From assembly GCF_030122845.1 (NCBI RefSeq), contig NZ_CP126084.1:868001-932000 (forward strand): 64,000 nucleotides of DNA. The letters are read 5' to 3'. The notes beneath the pieces were generated by a model. It was not told the origin of the DNA and did not search any database. It was given only the letters and a program-made list of their open reading frames with translations. Source of the DNA: Paenibacillus woosongensis. Its GTDB lineage: Bacteria > Bacillota > Bacilli > Paenibacillales > Paenibacillaceae. Of this stretch, positions 31,772 through 41,255 are shown piece by piece. The number at the start of each line of letters is the position of its first letter. The first letter of the stretch is position 1. The translations under genes were made by a program, and so were the position numbers.

Positions 31772-33022
31772 ACCTGCATGATGGCCCGCGGTATAGCCGG
31801 TGGCGAAGGCTGCGGTGATGTTGTAGCCGCCGGTATAACCGTGAACATCCAGCACCTCTCCGCAGAAGTACAGGCCTTGCATAAGCTTGGAACCCATTGT
31901 CTTCGGGTTGATCTCCTTTAGATGCACGCCGCCTCCCGTCACGAAGGCTTCCTCAAAGGGTCGGGTTCCGCTGGCCTGCAGGGTGAAGTTTTTGAGCTGC
32001 TGAATCCAGGCAAGCCATGCCTCCTTCGGCAAATGCTCATAGGTCGTTTCCCCGGGAAGGCCGGCCCGTTCAAAAAGCAGGGGAAGCATTCGTTCGGGAA
32101 TAGTGCCTTTAAACACGTTTTTGAGCGCTTTCTTCGGCTCAGCTGCGGCCAGCTGCCGCAGGTCCTGCTCCAAGCTTCCTGCCTTCTTGTTCGGAAACAA
32201 ATCGATGGACATCGTGACCTGGGATACGTTGTGCTTCTTCTTGACGCCCCGGATAAAACCGCTGCAGCGCAGGGCGATCGGTCCGGACAAGCCGAAATGG
32301 GTGAAAATCATATCGCCCTGGTGAGCGATGACGGTTTTGCCTTTCGGATCGATGAGCGACAGCTTCACATCCCGCAGCGAGAGCCCTTGGAGCTCCCGGC
32401 TCGTAATGAACGGTTCCTTGGAGACGATCGGTGTTTCGGTTGGATACAGCTCTGTAATCGTATGTCCTGCCGCCTCGGCCCATGGATAGCCGTCCCCAGT
32501 CGATCCGGTATGCGGCACCGACTTGCCGCCGGTGGCTACGACGACGGCCGGGGCTTTGAATATTGTTCCGGAGCTCAGCTTCACGCCCTGTACGCGGCCT
32601 TCCGCATAAATGATTTCCTGAACCGGATGGTGCACGAGCAGTTCAACACCCAGCGATCTGGCCTTGCCGATCAGCGCGTTGACCACGGTTTTCGCTTTGT
32701 CGGACACGGGGAACATTCTTCCGTTATCCTCCTCTTTAAGCGCAATGCCGAGCCCCTCGAAAAAAGCAATAATATCGCGATTGCTGAACAGGGAGAAGGC
32801 GCTGTGCAGAAAGCGCCCTCCTCCCGGTATGTAGGTAATCAGCTCGTCGATTTCCTTTGCATTCGTTACATTGCAGCGCCCTCCGCCGGAAATTCCCAGC
32901 TTCCGCCCCAGCTTGTCCCCTTTGTCCAGGAGCGCTACGGCTGCGCCTTGCTCCGCTGCGGCGATAGAGGCCATGAGCCCCGAAGGGCCCCCTCCGATCA
33001 CGATGACATCATATTTGCTCAT
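31760..33022 (-). CDS. NAD(P)/FAD-dependent oxidoreductase, HI0933/BaiN family
   Basis: 420 residues. Rossmann FAD motif VIVIGGGPSGLMASIAAAEQG opens the protein, then GRKLGISGGGRCNVTN, the family signature. VVVATGGKSVPHTGSTGDGYPWAEAAGH and GLYFCGEVLDVHGYTGGYNITAAFATG complete the FAD site. Members such as BaiN and YtfP reduce or oxidise diverse substrates and most are uncharacterised. AAAGGAACGTCCT precedes the ATG. Monocistronic. Confidence 0.9.
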   Translation of the reverse strand: MSKYDVIVIGGGPSGLMASIAAAEQGAAVALLDKGDKLGRKLGISGGGRCNVTNAKEIDELITYIPGGGRFLHSAFSLFSNRDIIAFFEGLGIALKEEDNGRMFPVSDKAKTVVNALIGKARSLGVELLVHHPVQEIIYAEGRVQGVKLSSGTIFKAPAVVVATGGKSVPHTGSTGDGYPWAEAAGHTITELYPTETPIVSKEPFITSRELQGLSLRDVKLSLIDPKGKTVIAHQGDMIFTHFGLSGPIALRCSGFIRGVKKKHNVSQVTMSIDLFPNKKAGSLEQDLRQLAAAEPKKALKNVFKGTIPERMLPLLFERAGLPGETTYEHLPKEAWLAWIQQLKNFTLQASGTRPFEEAFVTGGGVHLKEINPKTMGSKLMQGLYFCGEVLDVHGYTGGYNITAAFATGYTAGHHAGKRE

Positions 33023-33169
33023 AGGACGTTCCTTTCATTTGTACTTTTTAGACTATTTTTCGAATAAAAGCACAGAAATGATTTTCATTAAACATGAAAT
33101 ATTGTAAAACTTTGTCGGCTATGCTTTAATCGAAATTAGTATAGTATTTCCCGCCTGAGGAGGGAGAAC

Positions 33170-34882
33170 TTGGATGCAGTAAAAGAGATTGTGATGCAAG
33201 TTCTAATTGCCGGTTTGCCAGCATTCCTGTTTCCGTTAATATCCCGGAAAGGGAGTAAACCCGGACTGCTGTCCCCAAGACAGGACCCGGAAACGACCCG
33301 TTCTATCATGCTAGCGGTTCTTTGCGCTGCGAGCGTGCTGTTTTGCGCCTTGTTCTCCCGCCCATATCATGATGTCATTCCCATGGAATTTGGCAGCCTG
33401 CCCTTATTTGCACTATTGTTATACGGCAGACTGCGTACGGGCCTCGCTGTGGCTGTCTTTCGGGTAGCCTTATTCCCGCTGTATGCCGTTAATGACAATT
33501 TGACGGGCTTGCTGCTGGAATCGGGACTGGCGCTGTATCCCTTCATCTTGATACTGTCCAGGCGGTTTAAAAGCATGCAGCGTCACGACAAGGCAGTCGT
33601 CCTGTTTCTATGGTTCGCTGCGGGTCAAATGGCGGCTGTGGTCTCTCCGCTGTTGTCCGGCAGCATTCAGCAGCCTCGTGTTTCCGACCTCATTTTTGCT
33701 GTCATTCTCCATCTGGCTGCCGCAGCCATCGTGTGCTGCTTGTATAACTATTACGTGGAGAGCGCAATGGAGATGGAGCAGCTGCGGGGGCAGCTGGCGG
33801 AGCTAACGGTGAAATATATCGGAGAAACGGACAAATTGCAGCAGATCATGGATGCCGCTCCGCTAAATATTATTTTGATCGATCGTCAGGGCTGCCTTGT
33901 CTCAGTGAATGACACATTTCTTCAATTATACCGAAATGAACATCCTTCTGCGACCAGGGAGGACTTAATTGGCAGGAAGCTCGGCGGGAATTGCGGCGGA
34001 CTCGATATAGGCATGGTCGCTTCGCGGGTTGAGAAGACGTTGATGGCGGGCGTCAAGACGACGGAGCTGCTGCAAAAAGAGGAGAAAGTATTCTTCACGA
34101 GCACCTCCCCGATCATGGATGGGCGCACCAACGATGTAACCGGAGTAGTAATTATCGTGCAGGATATTACCGAACTCGAGACACTGCGGATGGAGCTGAT
34201 CCATGTAGAGCGGCTGAGTCTTGTCGGCCAAATGGCGGCCGGAATCACCCATGAAATCCGCAATCCGATGGCGGTGGTCAGAGGTTTCCTGCAGCTGATG
34301 CGCGAGAAGAGCGCAAATGATCTGGATCATTATTACCGGATTGTGATGGAGGAGCTTGACCGGGCTAACAGCATCATCAATGATTTTCTGGCTTTGGCAC
34401 AAAACCGGATCGTTACGAAGGAGCTGTGCAGCCTGCATCACATTATCGAAGAGCTGAAACCGCTGTTATGGGCGGATGCCAATTTGCGCGGGCAGAGCAT
34501 CGAGGTCAAACTGGATGAGCGCGTTCCCATGCTCTACCTAAATCCGAAGGAAATCAAGCAGCTGATCCTTAATTTGGCCCGAAACGGCATGGAAGCGATG
34601 GGGGAGAAGGGACTTCTGACGGTGAGCACGCGTTTGGACGAAGACGGCGTCAAGCTGTACATTACAGATATGGGGGCGGGGATTTCTCCCGCACAGCAGC
34701 AGAAGCTGTTTGCCCCTTTTTATACGACGAAGGAAAAAGGAACCGGATTGGGCCTTCCGTTATGCCTGAGCATTATGGAGCGTCATGGCGGGGAAATTAC
34801 CGTTCGGTCGAAGGAAGGAATTGGCACGACTTTTATTTCTGTTTTTCCGGTAGATGTAAGCTCTTCGCAAGGGGGGAATTGA
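33170..34882 (+). CDS. orphan sensor histidine kinase with LytS-like membrane domain and PAS
   Basis: 570 residues. Residues 1-205 hold several membrane helices with the 5TM-LYT pattern (FALLLYGRLRTGLAVAVFRVALFPLY). A PAS domain spans about 220-335 (IMDAAPLNIILIDRQG). The kinase core has His361 in ITHEIRNPMAVVRG, N-box LARNGMEAMG, and ATP-lid DMGAGISPAQQQ, FYTTKEKGTGLGLPL. No response regulator is adjacent, as in sporulation kinases that feed Spo0F; that role is inference. Start is TTG 33170 with GGAGGGAGAA upstream. Confidence 0.9.
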   Translation: MDAVKEIVMQVLIAGLPAFLFPLISRKGSKPGLLSPRQDPETTRSIMLAVLCAASVLFCALFSRPYHDVIPMEFGSLPLFALLLYGRLRTGLAVAVFRVALFPLYAVNDNLTGLLLESGLALYPFILILSRRFKSMQRHDKAVVLFLWFAAGQMAAVVSPLLSGSIQQPRVSDLIFAVILHLAAAAIVCCLYNYYVESAMEMEQLRGQLAELTVKYIGETDKLQQIMDAAPLNIILIDRQGCLVSVNDTFLQLYRNEHPSATREDLIGRKLGGNCGGLDIGMVASRVEKTLMAGVKTTELLQKEEKVFFTSTSPIMDGRTNDVTGVVIIVQDITELETLRMELIHVERLSLVGQMAAGITHEIRNPMAVVRGFLQLMREKSANDLDHYYRIVMEELDRANSIINDFLALAQNRIVTKELCSLHHIIEELKPLLWADANLRGQSIEVKLDERVPMLYLNPKEIKQLILNLARNGMEAMGEKGLLTVSTRLDEDGVKLYITDMGAGISPAQQQKLFAPFYTTKEKGTGLGLPLCLSIMERHGGEITVRSKEGIGTTFISVFPVDVSSSQGGN

Positions 34883-34901
34883 GGAGCCGCCAGACTTTAA
34901 G

Positions 34902-34929
34902 TTGCTTTCCTCCTTTATGAATGTATAAT
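34902..34929 (+). promoter_or_regulatory. promoter of brxA
   Basis: TTGCTT at 34902-34907 and TATAAT at 34924-34929 with a 16-base spacer, about 70 bases upstream of the brxA start codon. Confidence 0.6.
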
Positions 34930-35000
34930 AAAGTATAGCCAAACACAGATGAGATAAAAGTCACAAATCTGTGCCAATCAGTGTTTAAGGAGTGAAAGTA

Positions 35001-35435
35001 ATGTCCATGTCATTTGACCAATATATGCGCGATATGGTTCAGCCGATGAGAGATGAATTAACTGTCTTGGGAATCCAGGAGCTGAGAACGCCGGAGGATG
35101 TCGAGGCTAAGCTGCCTGCAGCGAAAGGAACGGCACTTGTTGTCGTGAACTCAGTATGCGGCTGTGCCGCCGGGCAATGCCGTCCGGGCGTAGCCAGAGC
35201 GCTGCAGCATGATTTGACGCCGGACCACCTCTATACGGTATTCGCCGGACAAGATAAGGAAGCGACAGCCAAGGCTCGCGAATATTTTGCGCCATACCCG
35301 CCTTCATCTCCTTCCATTGCGCTGCTGAAGGATGGCGAGCTTGTTCACTTTATCGAGCGCCATCAAATTGAGGACCGTTCGGCTGAGGAGATTGCTGCTG
35401 ATTTGACCAGCGCTTTCGACCGTTTCTGCCGCTAA
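35001..35435 (+). CDS. brxA: bacilliredoxin BrxA (YphP family)
   Basis: 144-residue thioredoxin-fold protein with the Cys-Gly-Cys active site in VVNSVCGCAAGQCRPG. Bacilliredoxins remove bacillithiol from mixed disulfides on proteins. The N-terminus MSFDQYMRDMVQPMRDEL and the tail HFIERHQIEDRSAEEI match the YphP (BrxA) branch rather than YqiW. It implies a bacillithiol-making host. AAGGAG at 34987-34992 selects ATG 35001. An extra cysteine (GQCRPG) follows the motif. Monocistronic with its own terminator. Confidence 0.92.
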   Translation: MSMSFDQYMRDMVQPMRDELTVLGIQELRTPEDVEAKLPAAKGTALVVVNSVCGCAAGQCRPGVARALQHDLTPDHLYTVFAGQDKEATAKAREYFAPYPPSSPSIALLKDGELVHFIERHQIEDRSAEEIAADLTSAFDRFCR

Positions 35436-35447
35436 GGAGCATCGTCT

Positions 35448-35492
35448 AGCCCCGCTGATTTCGGCAAATTTGCCGATTGGCGGGGCTTTTTT
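35448..35492 (+). terminator. terminator after brxA
   Basis: AGCCCCGC pairs with GCGGGGCT, with an inner GGCAAA/TTTGCC stem, followed by TTTTTT. Confidence 0.9.
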
Positions 35493-35551
35493 AGGATAAG
35501 GGACACCGACAGTTGTTCCACGTGATTATAGAGGGGAAGAGGGATCAGACC

Positions 35552-36361
35552 ATGGGGATGCAGCAGGAAATCATTGAAGCGTTAGGGGTCAAGCCGAGCA
35601 TTGATGCAGATGAGGAAATTGCGGCTCGTGTCGAGTTTCTGAAAAATCACGTGACGAGCTCGCGGGCAACCGGACTGCTGATCGCCATCAGCGGCGGATT
35701 GGACAGTGCCGCAGCTGCAGGGCTCTGCAAACGGGCAACGGATGAATTGACGTGGGAGACGGGAATGGACTACATGACGTTGGGCGTCTTTCAGCCTTAT
35801 GGGGAGCAGGAGGACATTGAACATAGCTATGAGACGGCGAGGTCGCTTGGGCTTGCGCATACGGTGGAGACGAATATCGAAGATACGGTGGACGAGATCG
35901 CTCTAGAAGTGGAGCATGGGATGAGAAGCATCGGTCAATACAGGCATTTAAGCATACCCGGCAAAGGAAATGTCAAAGCCCGGGCGCGAATGGTTATGCA
36001 ATATGCCTTGTCCCAAGAGCTCAATCTGCTTGTCGTTGGCACTGGCCATGCCTCGGAGGCCGTCGCCGGGTTCTATACCAAATGGGGCGATGGTGCTGCC
36101 GATCTTATGCCGCTAGGGTCATTGACCAAGCGCCAAATCCGTCAGATCGCTGTGGCCCTTGGCATCCCGGACAGCATTATCAATAAAGCTCCAACTGCCG
36201 GTCTGTGGGCGGGGCAGAATGACGAGGAGGAAATGGGCGTAAGTTACGAAGATAACTGCGATTATTTGGAGGGTAAAGTGATAGATTCAAGGGTACAGAA
36301 GCGGCTGGAGTCCTATTATATGAAAACAAATCATAAGCGCAATCCGATTCCTCGCATATAG
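35552..36361 (+). CDS. nadE: ammonia-dependent NAD synthetase
   Basis: 269-residue enzyme that amidates nicotinic acid adenine dinucleotide to NAD. The PP-loop LIAISGGLDSAAAAGL near residue 45 binds ATP; VKARARMVMQYALSQ, GTGHASEAVAGFYTKWGDGAAD and NKAPTAGLWAGQNDEEEMG are NadE-specific. No glutaminase domain is present. The frame is open to 35513; GAGGGA at 35539-35544 selects ATG 35552. Monocistronic, with a weak hairpin terminator downstream. Confidence 0.95.
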   Translation: MGMQQEIIEALGVKPSIDADEEIAARVEFLKNHVTSSRATGLLIAISGGLDSAAAAGLCKRATDELTWETGMDYMTLGVFQPYGEQEDIEHSYETARSLGLAHTVETNIEDTVDEIALEVEHGMRSIGQYRHLSIPGKGNVKARARMVMQYALSQELNLLVVGTGHASEAVAGFYTKWGDGAADLMPLGSLTKRQIRQIAVALGIPDSIINKAPTAGLWAGQNDEEEMGVSYEDNCDYLEGKVIDSRVQKRLESYYMKTNHKRNPIPRI

Positions 36362-36377
36362 CGTGAAGGAACAAGCG

Positions 36378-36416
36378 AGAAGAAGCTCTGCATCCTCTAA
36401 GGAACAGGGCTTCTTC
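36378..36416 (+). terminator. probable terminator after nadE
   Basis: AAGAAGCTCTG pairs with CAGGGCTTCTT with one mismatch; the following tract is only moderately T-rich. Confidence 0.6.
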
Positions 36417-36561
36417 CTGCTTCTGTAGGAGGGGCGAGGCTGGCTCGTATGAAAATTTGTTGAATCTTTCTTTTGGATTAAGTCGTATATATAGCTAGAG
36501 TGTTCAAAGACTGTGTGGTATATTTTAACAAAAATAAATTCATAGAAATGGGAGGAGTAGT

Positions 36562-37209
36562 ATGAAAAACTTAGTGACGGTATTTTCTTCACCAAGAGAC
36601 ACCTTCGAAAGAGTAAGAGGCAGTAAGGTAGCCTGGATCCTGCCGACAATTCTTGTAATCCTCATTAGTCTTGTTTCGCTTGTATTGCAGATGCCTTATT
36701 TGCTGGATTACACCAGACAAGCATGGCTGAAGATGGGGACGATAGATCCAGCGCAAATCGAGCAGATGTTAGGCATGACCACTATAACAACTTATGTCGG
36801 GGGTATTGTCGGGATCATCATCATGCTCTTCTTGGTGGCGCTCCTGCTCGTGTTATTGAATCTCATCGTACGGGGCGAAGGAAAGTACATGCAATTCGTC
36901 AACGTGGTTGCTTATGCGAACTTGCCGTCTGTCATTGGCGGATTGTTGACAGCTGTATTGCTGGTAGCCATGAATGCGCAATCCCTGACCGATGTTTCGC
37001 TGAGCCTGGGGGCGCTTGTAGCCGACAAGACGAGTATGGCTTATCGCATACTATCGCTAATTAACCCTTTCACGATATGGGGCTTGTATTTGTATATTGT
37101 GGGTGCGGCAACCATGATGAAACGTCCCCGGAAGAAGGTTGCAATCTGGATCGTGGCTGTCTGGTTAATTTACTCGCTCGTTACGGTTCTTTCGGCTCCA
37201 GCAGTCTAA
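36562..37209 (+). CDS. yknW: Yip1-family membrane protein (YknW-like)
   Basis: 215 residues with five predicted membrane helices and a Yip1-type N-terminus (VFSSPRDTFERVRGSKVAW). It is followed in one operon by an HlyD-type adaptor, an ABC ATPase and a MacB-type permease, the exact order of B. subtilis yknWXYZ. YknW assists assembly of that exporter, which protects against the SdpC cannibalism toxin. GGGAGGAGTAGT precedes the ATG. The name rests on context plus family, not close sequence comparison. Confidence 0.82.
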   Translation: MKNLVTVFSSPRDTFERVRGSKVAWILPTILVILISLVSLVLQMPYLLDYTRQAWLKMGTIDPAQIEQMLGMTTITTYVGGIVGIIIMLFLVALLLVLLNLIVRGEGKYMQFVNVVAYANLPSVIGGLLTAVLLVAMNAQSLTDVSLSLGALVADKTSMAYRILSLINPFTIWGLYLYIVGAATMMKRPRKKVAIWIVAVWLIYSLVTVLSAPAV

Positions 37210-37226
37210 GTACATAGGATAGGGTG

Positions 37227-38294
37227 ATGATTTTGTTAAGGAAAAAATGGTTTTGGGGTGCCATACTGGGTTTAGTGATTATTGTCTTAGTTGTCGTCAA
37301 TATGTCGAACATGAATCGCGCTGTTGCCGTAGAGACGACCGAGGCATTTGAAGGCCTGATTACGGAGGAAATCTATACGAGCGGCAAATTGGAAGCAGGT
37401 AACAGTACGGATATTTATTCGCCGACCAGCGGAGTTGTCGAGTCGGTTGAAGTGAAGCAGGGCGACACGGTCACCAAAGGGCAGGTTCTTATGACGCTGC
37501 AGATTGACGACATTAAGGACCAGATTGAGAAGGAGCGTCTCAATATTGAAATGATCGAAACGGAGCGCCTGAATGCGAAGAAGCAGCATTTTGAAATGTT
37601 CAAGCAGAAGGTGACGGAGGATCCAGCAGCGGAAATCGAGGATTTGGATTTGTCATCCTATGATCTGCGGATTCAGAGCAGCAAATTGACGATCGCCTCT
37701 CTAGAGAAACGCTTGAACAATCGCGTTGTCAGCGCCAAGGATGAGGGCGTTCTTACGCAGGTGCTCGTCAATCCTGGCCAAATGATTGCGGAGGGCGGCC
37801 ACATTGCCACCGTTGTAGATTTATCGTCTTACAAAGTCAAAGCAAATCTGAACGAATTGGATGCCGGTAAAGTATACGAAGGCATGAAGGCAGTAATTAC
37901 CGGGGAGTCGATCGAGGAGAGCTATGAGGGCGAAGTCACTTATTTGTCGCCGATCGCCGTTCTGGCCGATCCTACTTCTAAAGATGCTTCCGTTGAAATG
38001 ACGGTGGAGCTAAGCCGCATTTCTCCAGAGCTTCGTCCCGGCTACAACGTGACGATCGAACTGGAAATCCCGGATAAGGAGCGGCTGCTGCTGCCGCTGG
38101 ACGCGGTTCAATATGATGGGGACAAAGCCTATGTATTCAAAATTCAAGATGGAGTCGCAGTCAAAACCGACGTGACGACGGGTAAAGAGAACGAGGAGTA
38201 CGTCGAGATCGTATCCGGGGTCACTAAGGGGGAAAGTGTCGTATCGGAAGGGGCCAGACAGCTCCGGGACGGCGATAAGGTGAAACTGCAATGA
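37227..38294 (+). CDS. yknX: MacA/HlyD-type adaptor subunit (YknX-like)
   Basis: 355 residues. One N-terminal membrane helix (WFWGAILGLVIIVLVVVNM) anchors an extracellular adaptor: a lipoyl-like half (YSPTSGVVESVEVKQGDTVTKGQVLM), a helical hairpin around 100-160 rich in charged residues, and the return half (VVSAKDEGVLTQVLVNPGQMI), followed by beta-barrel strands. Such adaptors work with MacB-type pumps. GTG 37224 and ATG 37227 are adjacent; ATG is taken. It overlaps the ATPase gene by 4 bases. Confidence 0.87.
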   Translation: MILLRKKWFWGAILGLVIIVLVVVNMSNMNRAVAVETTEAFEGLITEEIYTSGKLEAGNSTDIYSPTSGVVESVEVKQGDTVTKGQVLMTLQIDDIKDQIEKERLNIEMIETERLNAKKQHFEMFKQKVTEDPAAEIEDLDLSSYDLRIQSSKLTIASLEKRLNNRVVSAKDEGVLTQVLVNPGQMIAEGGHIATVVDLSSYKVKANLNELDAGKVYEGMKAVITGESIEESYEGEVTYLSPIAVLADPTSKDASVEMTVELSRISPELRPGYNVTIELEIPDKERLLLPLDAVQYDGDKAYVFKIQDGVAVKTDVTTGKENEEYVEIVSGVTKGESVVSEGARQLRDGDKVKLQ

Positions 38295-38980
38295 TTACTC
38301 TAAAGAACATTTCAAAAACTTATAAGAACGGCGAGTTGGAAGTACAGGCCCTGCAACCGCTTAACCTGAAGGTAGAGCAGGGGGAGTTCGTCGCGATTAT
38401 GGGTTCGTCTGGATCCGGCAAATCTACGCTAATGAACATTATAGGCTGTCTCGATGTGCCGTCTTCCGGCGAGTACGTGCTGGACGGCGAAGAAGTCCAT
38501 ACTTTGGATGAAGAGCAGCTTGCGCGGGTGCGCAACCGTAAAATCGGCTTCGTCTTCCAGAGCTTCAACCTGCTCGGCAGACAGACGGTGCTCCAGAACG
38601 TAACCCTGCCGATGATGTACGCGGGGATCGGCCGCGAGCAGCGGAATGAGCGGGCGCTCGAGCTGCTGAAGAAGGTTGGGTTGGAGGGGCGCGTCAAGCA
38701 TCGGCCGACCGAGCTGTCGGGGGGACAGCGGCAGCGGGTAGCCATTGCCCGAGCCCTGACCATGAATGCCCCAATCCTGCTTGCGGACGAGCCGACCGGT
38801 AACCTGGATACGAAATCATCTCATGAAATCATGCAGCTGTTCAAAGAGATTCATCAGGAAGGAACAACCATCGTGCTGGTAACCCACGAGCCTGATATCG
38901 CAGAACACGCGGACCGAATTCTGCTGTTCGGCGATGGGCAAATGCTCAAAGATACGCGCAAAGGAAGTGTGGTCACATGA
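38291..38980 (+). CDS. yknY: MacB-type ABC transporter ATP-binding protein (YknY-like)
   Basis: 229 residues. Walker [11 protein letters not shown]-loop [13 protein letters not shown], signature [15 protein letters not shown], Walker [13 protein letters not shown] and switch [14 protein letters not shown] are all intact and of the LolD/MacB class. Start and stop codons overlap neighbours as ATGA on both sides, so three subunits are translationally coupled. Confidence 0.92.
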   Translation: MITLKNISKTYKNGELEVQALQPLNLKVEQGEFVAIMGSSGSGKSTLMNIIGCLDVPSSGEYVLDGEEVHTLDEEQLARVRNRKIGFVFQSFNLLGRQTVLQNVTLPMMYAGIGREQRNERALELLKKVGLEGRVKHRPTELSGGQRQRVAIARALTMNAPILLADEPTGNLDTKSSHEIMQLFKEIHQEGTTIVLVTHEPDIAEHADRILLFGDGQMLKDTRKGSVVT

Positions 38981-40176
38981 GCATATGGGAGAGTATATGG
39001 GTCGCGCTTGATAATTTGCGGCTGAACAAGCTGCGCTCGTTCCTTACGATGATCGGTATTGTGTTTGGCGTCGCGGCGGTAGTCACCGTCGTATCGATTG
39101 GCCAGGCCGGCCAAAGCTCCATTTTGTCCATTGTGTCTGTTTATGAAGACGGGTATTTTGTCATTTACCAGAATCCGATGGAGAGCGGCAGCGACGGCAA
39201 CACCGATTTTCGCCTGCGGGATCTGACGGAAATCCGGAAGCTGGATGGCGTGCGTTACGCCTCTTCGTCACTGCCTTATTCCATGACCATGAAATATAAG
39301 AAGGACACGCTCCGTTTTACCATAACGGCTACGACTCATCAAACGAGCAGGATGCAAAAAATCGACATCGTTGCGGGACGTTTCTTTACTTCTCAAGAGG
39401 AGCGGGGCAGGCAGAAGGTTGCTGTGGTGGACAGTAAGTTTGCCGAAAAGGTGTATGGCTCGGAGAGGGCGGCCATCGGGCGGAAGCTGGTGCTTTCGGA
39501 TGGAACATTCCGCATCGTTGGCGTCTATAAACCGCAGGATTCCATTCTGAGCGGGATGCAGGGGGAGCAATATTCTGCTTTTGCGCCGATTACGGCTATG
39601 CCTCCGGGGAAAAATGGAGAGGGCGAGCGTTTTCAGGCACTCGAAGTGGTTGCTGCGTCACCGGAAAGAACGGATGAAACGGTGCAGACGGTAAAGAAGT
39701 GGCTCGCTAATCTGAATAATGTGAATACTAGTGCTTATGCATCACAGACCGGGAAGGAAGCGGAGCAGATGGTATCCAGCACCTTCTCGATCCTTCAGAC
39801 GATCATCGGTTCGATTGCCGGCATTTCCTTGCTGGTCGGCGGAATCGGCGTCATGAACATCATGCTCGTCTCCGTCACGGAGCGGACACGGGAAATCGGG
39901 ATCCGCAAGGCGATCGGAGCTACGCCAGGTACAATCATGCTGCAATTTATGATTGAGGCGGTCGTGCTGTGTTTCATTGGTGGAACTGCCGGCGCGCTGC
40001 TGGGACTCGGAGCAGCCTTTCTCTTCTCGACCATTTCCGGCTGGCCGTTCGTCGTATCGTTATGGGCCATTCTGCTGGCGTTCGGATTCTCTGCAGCCGT
40101 AGGTATTTTCTTTGGCTTGTACCCGGCCAATAAAGCATCCAAGCTGCATCCGATTGAAGCTCTGCGTTATGAGTAA
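38977..40176 (+). CDS. yknZ: MacB-type ABC transporter permease (YknZ-like)
   Basis: 399 residues. Typical MacB/FtsX topology: N-terminal helix after LRSFLTMIGIVFGVAAVVTVVSIG, a large extracellular domain to about residue 270 and three C-terminal helices. VGGIGVMNIMLVSVTERTREIGIRKAIGATP is the coupling signature of the family. Together with yknW, yknX and yknY-type genes it forms a four-part exporter, probably for antimicrobial peptides. A perfect bidirectional terminator follows. Confidence 0.92.
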   Translation: MSIWESIWVALDNLRLNKLRSFLTMIGIVFGVAAVVTVVSIGQAGQSSILSIVSVYEDGYFVIYQNPMESGSDGNTDFRLRDLTEIRKLDGVRYASSSLPYSMTMKYKKDTLRFTITATTHQTSRMQKIDIVAGRFFTSQEERGRQKVAVVDSKFAEKVYGSERAAIGRKLVLSDGTFRIVGVYKPQDSILSGMQGEQYSAFAPITAMPPGKNGEGERFQALEVVAASPERTDETVQTVKKWLANLNNVNTSAYASQTGKEAEQMVSSTFSILQTIIGSIAGISLLVGGIGVMNIMLVSVTERTREIGIRKAIGATPGTIMLQFMIEAVVLCFIGGTAGALLGLGAAFLFSTISGWPFVVSLWAILLAFGFSAAVGIFFGLYPANKASKLHPIEALRYE

Positions 40177-40210
40177 GAGGGGTTTAAACGATGGATTCGA
40201 GGGTATACGC

Positions 40211-40254
40211 AGAAGCCGGGTTATCCGTATGGAACGGATAACCCGGCTTCTTTG
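40211..40254. terminator. bidirectional terminator between ykn-type operon and hydrolase gene
   Basis: AGAAGCCGGGTTATCCGT (40211-40228) and its exact complement (40234-40251) form an 18-bp stem with a five-base loop, serving converging genes. Confidence 0.92.
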
Positions 40255-40258
40255 CGAT

Positions 40259-41083
40259 TTATTTAACGGTGGACAACGTTTGGGATATAAACAACAGGCT
40301 TGCCTTAATGGCTTCTTCCAGCGGTGGAGTTGGTCCCTGGAAGGGATGGACGGTATTGAATGTATGATTGCCTCCCGGAATATGAATCCAGGGAATATCC
40401 GGTCTGATGGATACGAGACGGCTGGAGCCTTGGCGCAGATGCGCTCCGTCATCCGAGCCCTGGATCAGGGCGACCTTAAAAGCAGCCGAGGGAATGCGGC
40501 CAAGGATATCGTAGCGCTCCTTATGGCGATCCATATCCTCCAGGATGGCAACGTCAAGCGGCATCTGCTGTCCTGTTCGGCCGTTCATCACATAGCTTCG
40601 TCCATTCTCGCGCATTTCCCGCTTCTGGGATTCCGTGAACACATCGAGGTTTGTCACTCCGTTCCAGGACAGAACGCCGGTTACGCTGTCCGGATGATCG
40701 AGCGCATACACGAGCGACACGCCGGCTCCGCGGCTGTGTCCAAGCAGGAATAACGGCAGGGAACGCAGATTCTCTTCCTGGTTCAGGCGGGCGATCAGTG
40801 CGCCGAGATCGGTTAGCTCCCGCTCATATGTATTCGTTGCGAACCGTTCGAGCTCCGTAAATTCAAAGGGGTCGTCGCCGATTCCGTTATGGGAGAAGTT
40901 GAACGTAACTACCTCGTGCTGCTTGCTCAGCTGTTCAGCGACGTAAGGGAACATGCCCCAGTCTTTAAAGCCCTTGTATCCATGAGCGATAATGATAAGG
41001 CTTGCTGCTTCTTCCTGGGCGGGGAATCGGGTACAGCGCAGCAAATGGCCGCCTTCCAGCGGAATGTTGAAATCCATCGGCAT
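40259..41083 (-). CDS. alpha/beta hydrolase
   Basis: 274 residues, cytoplasmic. Oxyanion segment IIIAHGYKGFKDWG, nucleophile elbow LLGHSRGAGVS (serine in GHSRG), acid in LIQGSDDGAH and histidine in IPGGNHTFNTVHPF form a plausible triad. The family resembles S33-type peptidases and esterases; substrate unknown. The frame is open to 41095, but AAAGGA overlaps that codon, so the ATG at 41083 (MPMDFNIPLEGG) is more likely. Monocistronic. Confidence 0.87.
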   Translation of the reverse strand: MPMDFNIPLEGGHLLRCTRFPAQEEAASLIIIAHGYKGFKDWGMFPYVAEQLSKQHEVVTFNFSHNGIGDDPFEFTELERFATNTYERELTDLGALIARLNQEENLRSLPLFLLGHSRGAGVSLVYALDHPDSVTGVLSWNGVTNLDVFTESQKREMRENGRSYVMNGRTGQQMPLDVAILEDMDRHKERYDILGRIPSAAFKVALIQGSDDGAHLRQGSSRLVSIRPDIPWIHIPGGNHTFNTVHPFQGPTPPLEEAIKASLLFISQTLSTVK

Positions 41084-41255
41084 GATCAAACGCATCCTTT
41101 CGTGACAGGTTTGAGACGGTAAATCCTTATTTTGTGCTATTATACCATACTGAATCGGAAGGCTCTCGCTTCACAGGATGTTCCCTGTTACAATTGGGAA
41201 GGGATTCGTGAGACCGCTGAACGGAATGCGAATACAGCCTTTTTTGAAGGAAGTG

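Noticed and set aside
31922-33067. 381-codon plus-strand frame
   Set aside because: Antisense to the HI0933-type flavoprotein, whose motifs are all on the minus strand.
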